Shown piece by piece: positions 6,946 through 11,142 of a stretch of DNA of 11,142 nt. The DNA is from Acidobacteriota bacterium (GTDB taxonomy: Bacteria; Acidobacteriota; Holophagae; Thermotomaculales; Thermotomaculaceae), in contig QMQE01000072.1 of assembly GCA_003650445.1 (NCBI GenBank), positions 1 to 11,142 on the forward strand. The letters run 5' to 3'. How positions within the stretch are numbered: the stretch's first letter is position 1; every line of letters begins with the position of its first letter. The notes beneath the pieces were generated by a model. That model ran no database searches, was not told the DNA's origin, and worked only from the letters and a program-made list of their open reading frames with translations. The translations under genes were made by a program, and so were the position numbers.

Positions 6946-9559
6946 TAAAGGTTACGATCACGGAAAAGCGGAGACAGAATGGTACAAAATGTGGGAAGAT
7001 CGGGAGTACTTCAAGGGAGAATCTGTCTCGGATAAGCCCCCGTTTTCTGTTGTTATTCCGCCACCCAACATCACCGGAAACCTGCATATGGGGCATGCCC
7101 TGGTTTACACCCTCCATGATGTCTATGTCCGCTATCAGCGGATGAAGGGTAAGAACACACTCTGGCTCCCCGGTGTTGACCATGCGGGTATCGCCACCCA
7201 GAACGTGGTGGAAAAACAGCTGGTAAACGAGGGGAAAACCCGAAAGGACCTGGGCCGAAAAGCCTTTGAGGAACGGGTCTGGAAGTGGAAAGACGAAAAT
7301 GAGAGTGCCATCATGAACCAGCTCAGAAAACTGGGCTGTTCTGTGGATTGGTCCCGTCACCGGTTTACGCTTGATCCGGGGTTATCCAAAGCGGTCCGCA
7401 AGGTCTTTGTTACCCTGTACAAAGAAGGCCTGATTTACCGGGATACCATGCTTGTCAACTGGTGCCCCAGGTGCGAAACCGCTATTTCCGACCTGGAGGT
7501 TAAGCACCAAGAGCGAAATGGAAAACTCTGGTATTTCAAGTACCCGGTCAAGGGAACAGACCGTTTTCTGATGATTGCCACAACAAGGCCGGAAACCATG
7601 CTGGGTGATACCGCAGTGGCGGTGCATCCCGAGGACGAACGCTATGCCGACCTCGTGGGGAAAACCGTGAATCTTCCCATCGTGAATCGGGAAATTCCCA
7701 TCATCGCCGATGATTTTGTGGACAGGGAATTTGGAACCGGGGCGGTGAAAGTTACCCCGGCCCACGACCCCAACGACTATGAATGCGGGATTCGCCACAA
7801 GCTGGCCACCATTTCCGTCATTGACAAACACGGCAATATGACTAAGGCTGCCGGAGAATTTGCAGGAATGGACCGCTTCAAGGCGAGAAAAGCGGTGGTG
7901 GCAAAGCTGGAATCCCTGAGCCTTATTGAAAAAATCGAAAAACATGTTCACGCTGTGGGAGAATGTGATCGCTGCTCTACCATCATTGAGCCCGCGATTT
8001 CTACCCAGTGGTTTGTTAAAATAAAACCCCTCGCGGAACCGGCGTTGAAAGCGGTGCAGGACGGTGACATCCGTTTTGTCCCGGACAAATGGGTGAAGAC
8101 ATATTACGAATGGATGAAAAACATCCATGACTGGTGTATCTCCCGCCAGCTCTGGTGGGGCCACCGGATTCCGGCCTGGCACTGCCCTGATTGCGGTCAT
8201 ACCACTGTGGCGGAAACGGACCCCTCTTCCTGCGAAAAATGCGGTTCCACCGGGATTCAACAGGACCCGGACGTGCTGGACACCTGGTTTTCCTCCGGTC
8301 TCTGGCCCTTTTCCACCCTGGGCTGGCCGGATGAGACAGATGATCTGAAGACCTTTTATCCCACCTCGGTGCTTTTGACCGGCTTTGACATCCTCTTTTT
8401 CTGGGTGGCGCGGATGATTATGATGGGGTTGAAATTCATGGGGGACGTTCCCTTTAAAACCGTATACTTCAATGCACTGGTCCGGGACGAGCATGGCAGT
8501 AAGATGTCCAAATCCAAGGGCAATGTAATTGACCCGCTGACAGTAATGGAACAGTTCGGTACCGACGCGCTGCGCTTTACCCTGTCCATCATGGCTGTCC
8601 CTGGTACAGACATCTCCCTGTCTGAAAAACGGCTGATCGGCTACCGGGCATTCTGCAACAAAATCTGGAATGCCACCCGTTTTGTATTGATGAACATTGA
8701 CGAGGACCAGGAAACCGGAAACATTGATTACAGCAAACTGACATTGGCGGATCGATGGATTCTCTCCCGGCTCTCCCGGCTCACCGAATCCGTGGACAAA
8801 AACATTGAAGAATTCCGTTTCCATGAAGCTGCCAACCAGCTCTATCATTTCCTCTGGGATGAATTCTGCGACTGGTACATTGAGGCCTCAAAACCCCGGT
8901 TGATGGATGGAGATGAACAGGTCAAAGGACTGCTGGTTCAAATCCTGACCCGAATTCTGAAACTCCTGCATCCTTTTATGCCATACATAACCGAAGAGAT
9001 ATATCAAAAACTCCCTGGGCACGGGGAAAGCATTGTCATTGAATCCTTTCCGGTGGCCAGGCAGGACTGGCTGGATGAGGCGGCGGAAGAAGAATTCAGC
9101 CTGCTGATGGAACTGGTTGTCCGGATCCGCAATATCCGCGCTGAAAAAAGCATTCCGCCCTCAAAAAAGGTAGAGGTGGAAATCCTGGCTCTTACCGACG
9201 TTGCAAAATCCATGGTGAAAGAGCAGGCCCCACTGGCCGCATTCCTCGCCGGAACATCCCGGCTGGAACTGGTTTCGGCTTTTGATGAAAATGGGATTTA
9301 CAGCAAAGCGGCAGCCACCGGTATGGAAATCGGAGTCTCCCTTGAAAATCTGCTGGATAAGGATGAGGAAAAGGCCCGGATACAACGGGATCTGGACAAA
9401 CTGGAAAAGGAAGCGGAAAAACTCTCCCGGAAGCTGAACAATGAAAATTTTCTCTCCAAAGCCCCCCGGGAAGTGGTGGATACCAACCGGGCAAAATTCA
9501 AGGAATTGAAGGAAAAACAGAATATTTTGCGGGAAAGTCTGGAAAAACTGGGAAGTTAA
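6926..9559 (+). CDS. valS: Valyl-tRNA synthetase
   Basis: The cytoplasmic class I enzyme that charges tRNA-Val with valine and edits misactivated threonine. The 877-residue length is normal for bacteria. The HIGH-type signature PPPNITGNLHMGHA has HMGH at 54-57, and KMSKS is at 526-530. The CP1 editing domain includes TTRPETMLGDTAVA (from 219) and TPAHDPNDYE (Asp281). A zinc-ribbon-like pair CPDC (420-423) and CEKC (436-439) is present. The core continues with WCISRQLWWGHRIP (from 403), an anticodon-binding domain, and a C-terminal coiled-coil arm (about 810-877). The ATG at 6926 has GGAGA five bases upstream and lies inside cstA in another frame. No separate promoter or T-box leader is evident, so expression probably depends on the cstA transcript unless a promoter is hidden inside cstA. 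Confidence 0.98.
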   Translation: MAKILIDKGYDHGKAETEWYKMWEDREYFKGESVSDKPPFSVVIPPPNITGNLHMGHALVYTLHDVYVRYQRMKGKNTLWLPGVDHAGIATQNVVEKQLVNEGKTRKDLGRKAFEERVWKWKDENESAIMNQLRKLGCSVDWSRHRFTLDPGLSKAVRKVFVTLYKEGLIYRDTMLVNWCPRCETAISDLEVKHQERNGKLWYFKYPVKGTDRFLMIATTRPETMLGDTAVAVHPEDERYADLVGKTVNLPIVNREIPIIADDFVDREFGTGAVKVTPAHDPNDYECGIRHKLATISVIDKHGNMTKAAGEFAGMDRFKARKAVVAKLESLSLIEKIEKHVHAVGECDRCSTIIEPAISTQWFVKIKPLAEPALKAVQDGDIRFVPDKWVKTYYEWMKNIHDWCISRQLWWGHRIPAWHCPDCGHTTVAETDPSSCEKCGSTGIQQDPDVLDTWFSSGLWPFSTLGWPDETDDLKTFYPTSVLLTGFDILFFWVARMIMMGLKFMGDVPFKTVYFNALVRDEHGSKMSKSKGNVIDPLTVMEQFGTDALRFTLSIMAVPGTDISLSEKRLIGYRAFCNKIWNATRFVLMNIDEDQETGNIDYSKLTLADRWILSRLSRLTESVDKNIEEFRFHEAANQLYHFLWDEFCDWYIEASKPRLMDGDEQVKGLLVQILTRILKLLHPFMPYITEEIYQKLPGHGESIVIESFPVARQDWLDEAAEEEFSLLMELVVRIRNIRAEKSIPPSKKVEVEILALTDVAKSMVKEQAPLAAFLAGTSRLELVSAFDENGIYSKAAATGMEIGVSLENLLDKDEEKARIQRDLDKLEKEAEKLSRKLNNENFLSKAPREVVDTNRAKFKELKEKQNILRESLEKLGS

Positions 9560-9580
9560 CCCCGGTTTCCCCCTTTTCCC

Positions 9581-9598
9581 ATGTGATTTGAATCACAT
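9581..9598. promoter_or_regulatory. CRP/FNR-family operator, perfect CRP-type palindrome
   Basis: ATGTGATTTGAATCACAT has 8-base inverted arms around a 2-base centre and fits TGTGA-N6-TCACA exactly. It is centred at 9589.5, about 67 bases upstream of the predicted ispD transcription start, in the general range for class I activation, though not exactly at the best-studied -61.5 or -71.5 spacing. It lies after valS in non-coding DNA. The match to the CRP consensus is seen directly; which regulator binds is inference. Confidence 0.6.
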
Positions 9599-9621
9599 TT
9601 CCATGATTTCGGCGGTGAAAA

Positions 9622-9650
9622 TTGTCGCGCTCCCCGTGATTCGCTATAAT
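9622..9650 (+). promoter_or_regulatory. Sigma-70 type promoter for ispD-ispF
   Basis: TTGTCG (9622-9627) and a perfect TATAAT (9645-9650) are separated by 17 bases. The start is predicted near 9657, giving a leader of about 39 bases. The leader ends with a purine-rich ribosome-binding region (GGAGAGGGAGGG, about 9676-9687) ahead of the ispD ATG. The 9560-9695 gap has no convincing terminator for valS, so some read-through is possible. Confidence 0.65.
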
Positions 9651-9695
9651 AATCTAAGATAGAATCCGTTTCAGTGGAGAGGGAGGGCACAAACC

Positions 9696-10376
9696 ATGCA
9701 ACCGCCAATTCTACTCATTATCACCGCAGGGGGGCTGGGGAAGCGTTTCGGGAAGCCTTACCCGAAACAACTGGAGAAAATTGAAGGCCAGTCCATCCTG
9801 AGCAGAACCTCTCTTTTTTTTGAAGCAATTCAGCCAGATCAGGCCATCGTAACCTGCCCGGCGGGATTTGAGAAACAATTTCAGAAAGACCTGAAAGGCG
9901 TAAGCTATCCACTGAAGGTAATTCCCGGTGGTGCCACGCGGTTTGACTCTGTCAAAAAAGCAATAAATCACCTGGTGGATAACACTTATTCGTCCGATAG
10001 TGTGGTACTGGTCCATGATGGTGTACGGCCCTTTCTGCGCCTGGCAACGGTAGAGCGAATTATCCGGGGTGTGGTTGAAACCGGTGCGGCTGCACCCTTT
10101 GTCCCCATCAATGGCACCATTCGCCGCCTTCGTCAGGAAGAATTCAGGGAAACTGTAGAACGAAAAGAAGTTGTAGAGGTTACCACCCCCCAGGGTGCGA
10201 CACTGGGTATCTTTGCTCACTCTTTCAACCGTCAGAAACTCTCCTTTCCCGACGAAACCACCCTCCTGCATGCGGAAGATATTCCAGTACTTCCCGTACT
10301 GGACTGGCATCTGAATATTAAGATTACGACTCAGGCGGACATGGAAACCGCAAGGGCACTGTGGTGCATGAGATGA
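9696..10376 (+). CDS. ispD: 2-C-methyl-D-erythritol 4-phosphate cytidylyltransferase
   Basis: The third enzyme of the MEP isoprenoid pathway. It transfers CMP from CTP to methylerythritol 4-phosphate in the cytoplasm. The 226-residue product has the nucleotide-binding signature TAGGLGKRFGKPYPKQ (10-25), with Arg17 and Lys24 matching the catalytic Arg20 and Lys27 of E. coli. VHDGVRPF supplies Asp108 and Arg111. Thr141, Arg156 (TVER) and Lys209 (NIKIT) match other E. coli active-site residues, so the enzyme looks fully functional. The start ATG has a strong purine-rich ribosome-binding site eight bases upstream. The stop codon overlaps the ispF start as ATGA. It is first in its operon, under a near-consensus promoter and a CRP-type operator. 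Confidence 0.96.
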   Translation: MQPPILLIITAGGLGKRFGKPYPKQLEKIEGQSILSRTSLFFEAIQPDQAIVTCPAGFEKQFQKDLKGVSYPLKVIPGGATRFDSVKKAINHLVDNTYSSDSVVLVHDGVRPFLRLATVERIIRGVVETGAAAPFVPINGTIRRLRQEEFRETVERKEVVEVTTPQGATLGIFAHSFNRQKLSFPDETTLLHAEDIPVLPVLDWHLNIKITTQADMETARALWCMR

Positions 10377-10870
10377 ATGATTTCCGAATCGGGCAGGGCA
10401 TTGATTTTCACCGCTTCGAGCCAGGGCGGCGCCTGGTGTTGGGCGGCGTGGAATTTAACGAACCCTATGGGCTGACCGGCCATTCAGATGCCGATGTGGT
10501 GCTTCACGCTGTAGCTGATGCAGTACTGGGTGCTGTGGGGTTAGGGGACATTGGCATGCACTTCCCCGACACGGATTCCCGCTGGAAAAACGCGGATTCC
10601 CGTGAATTACTTCGGGAAGTCGTAGCACTGGCCTCGGAAGAAGGCTGGAAAGTAGGCAATGCAGATGTCACCGTCATTGGCCAGCAGCCGAAAATTGCGG
10701 TTCACCGGGGTGAAATGGAGCATTCCATAGCAGATATCCTTGGTGTTTCCCCGGGAAATGTAAACGTTAAAGCCACCACAACCGAAGCCATGGGCTTCCT
10801 CGGCCGGGAAGAAGGCCTCGCCACCCTCGCCATTGTGATGATGGTTCGCAATCGACAAGCAAACCGGTAA
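10373..10870 (+). CDS. ispF: 2-C-methyl-D-erythritol 2,4-cyclodiphosphate synthase
   Basis: The fifth MEP-pathway enzyme. It cyclises the CDP-methylerythritol 2-phosphate intermediate with loss of CMP, normally as a homotrimer with a divalent metal. The 165-residue product has RIGQGIDFH with metal ligands Asp11 and His13, GHSDADVVLHAVADA with the third ligand His45, the HFPDTD loop, SRELL, and the family signature NVKATTTEAMGF (131-142). The ATG at 10373 overlaps the ispD stop as ATGA, the usual sign of translational coupling; a GTG at 10361 is in frame but less likely. The local ribosome-binding site is weak, which fits coupling. IspD and IspF act two steps apart. The intervening kinase gene ispE is not in the window. 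Confidence 0.97.
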   Translation: MNDFRIGQGIDFHRFEPGRRLVLGGVEFNEPYGLTGHSDADVVLHAVADAVLGAVGLGDIGMHFPDTDSRWKNADSRELLREVVALASEEGWKVGNADVTVIGQQPKIAVHRGEMEHSIADILGVSPGNVNVKATTTEAMGFLGREEGLATLAIVMMVRNRQANR

Positions 10871-10885
10871 AACAACCGGAATCGA

Positions 10886-10913
10886 ATCAGATTTTTCAAA
10901 AATTTGCTATTAT
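10886..10913 (+). promoter_or_regulatory. Candidate extended -10 promoter for elbB
   Basis: TGCTATTAT (10905-10913) is an extended -10 element with 5 of 6 matches in the hexamer. The -35 is poor (ATCAGA, 10886-10891, 16-base spacer). Between them lies a 13-base AT-rich palindrome, ATTTTTCAAAAAT (10891-10903), which may be an operator or just AT-rich promoter DNA. The predicted start is near 10920, giving a leader of about 31 bases. Read-through from ispF is also possible, because no good terminator is present. Confidence 0.4.
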
Positions 10914-10950
10914 TGTTTTGCAGAACAACACGTGTGTAAAGGAGGGTATA

Positions 10951-11142
10951 ATGCCAAAAATCGGTGTTTTGCTTTCAGGGTGCGGTGTTTATGATGGTTC
11001 AGAAATCCACGAGGCGGTGCTGACGTTGCTGGAATTGGATAAACGCAACTGTGAGATTGTGATGGTGGCACCGGATAAGACCCAGATGCATGTAGTTAAT
11101 CACCTGACTGGTGAAGTGATGCCCGGGGAGGAACGGAATGTC
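10951..11142 (+). CDS. elbB: Isoprenoid biosynthesis glyoxalase ElbB, 5' part only
   Basis: The first 64 codons of a DJ-1/PfpI superfamily protein that runs off the right edge. The start MPKIGVLLSGCGVYDGSEIHEAV is nearly identical to the beginning of E. coli ElbB, and APDKTQMHVVNHLTGE continues the match. ElbB was linked to isoprenoids because it raises lycopene yield in E. coli, and it has glyoxalase activity in vitro; its physiological role is unclear. The nucleophilic cysteine of the fold lies beyond the window. AGGAGG sits five bases before the ATG. Its position directly after ispD-ispF supports a link with the MEP pathway. Confidence 0.92.
   Translation, partial: MPKIGVLLSGCGVYDGSEIHEAVLTLLELDKRNCEIVMVAPDKTQMHVVNHLTGEVMPGEERNV

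Noticed and set aside
7382..8848. Long minus-strand open frame of 488 codons inside valS
   Set aside because: It is entirely antisense to well-conserved valS sequence, has no recognisable domain, and is explained by codon bias in valS.
9551..9574. Possible valS terminator formed by GGGAA and TTCCC
   Set aside because: The stem is short, the loop is long and it is followed by mixed C and T rather than a T run.
10361..10372. GTG start extending IspF by four residues
   Set aside because: The ATG at 10373 forms the classic ATGA overlap with the ispD stop, and known IspF proteins start close to the RIG motif.
10864..10879. Hairpin CCGGT-AAAACA-ACCGG at the end of ispF
   Set aside because: The five-base-pair stem overlaps the ispF stop and has no adjacent T run, so it does not look like an intrinsic terminator.

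Overview
The window looks like the chromosome of a Gram-negative-type bacterium with an anaerobic or facultative lifestyle. Base composition is moderate and gene density is high. The evidence is an iron-sulfur-rich membrane electron-transfer protein, two Tat-like twin-arginine motifs, the MEP isoprenoid pathway and a complex hybrid histidine kinase. Housekeeping proteins (ValS, IspD, IspF, ElbB) match bacterial families well, but I cannot place the lineage from sequence alone. No tRNA, rRNA, CRISPR array, insertion sequence or phage gene was seen. The coding regions are intact apart from the two genes cut by the window edges.

Left arm (1-5081, all minus strand). Reading in the direction of transcription, a DUF362 family protein with an N-terminal twin-arginine motif is followed one base later by a 517-residue membrane polyferredoxin. 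The polyferredoxin has a NapH-like half (four membrane segments, two CxxxCP motifs, two 4Fe-4S sites) joined through an internal twin-arginine motif to a NapG-like half with four more 4Fe-4S sites. After a 191-base gap comes a PAS-rich hybrid sensor histidine kinase, whose receiver domain runs off the left edge. The two redox genes form a tight operon. The kinase has its own candidate promoter.

Centre (5082-9559). A compact divergent promoter region separates the redox operon from a plus-strand operon of cstA (carbon-starvation/peptide or pyruvate transporter) and valS (valyl-tRNA synthetase). The valS start codon lies inside the cstA reading frame, with a 20-base overlap.

Right arm (9560-11142, plus strand). 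A 136-base intergenic region carries a perfect CRP-type palindrome and a near-consensus sigma-70 promoter. It leads into ispD and ispF, which are joined by an ATGA stop/start overlap and encode two MEP-pathway enzymes. After a further 80-base gap with its own promoter and ribosome-binding site comes the start of elbB, a DJ-1/PfpI-superfamily gene linked to isoprenoid synthesis, cut by the right edge.

The most unusual element is the DUF362/NapH-NapG-like redox pair. Its predicted topology places clusters on both sides of the membrane in one polypeptide. The cstA-valS coupling and the CRP-type site ahead of the isoprenoid genes are the next most interesting observations.
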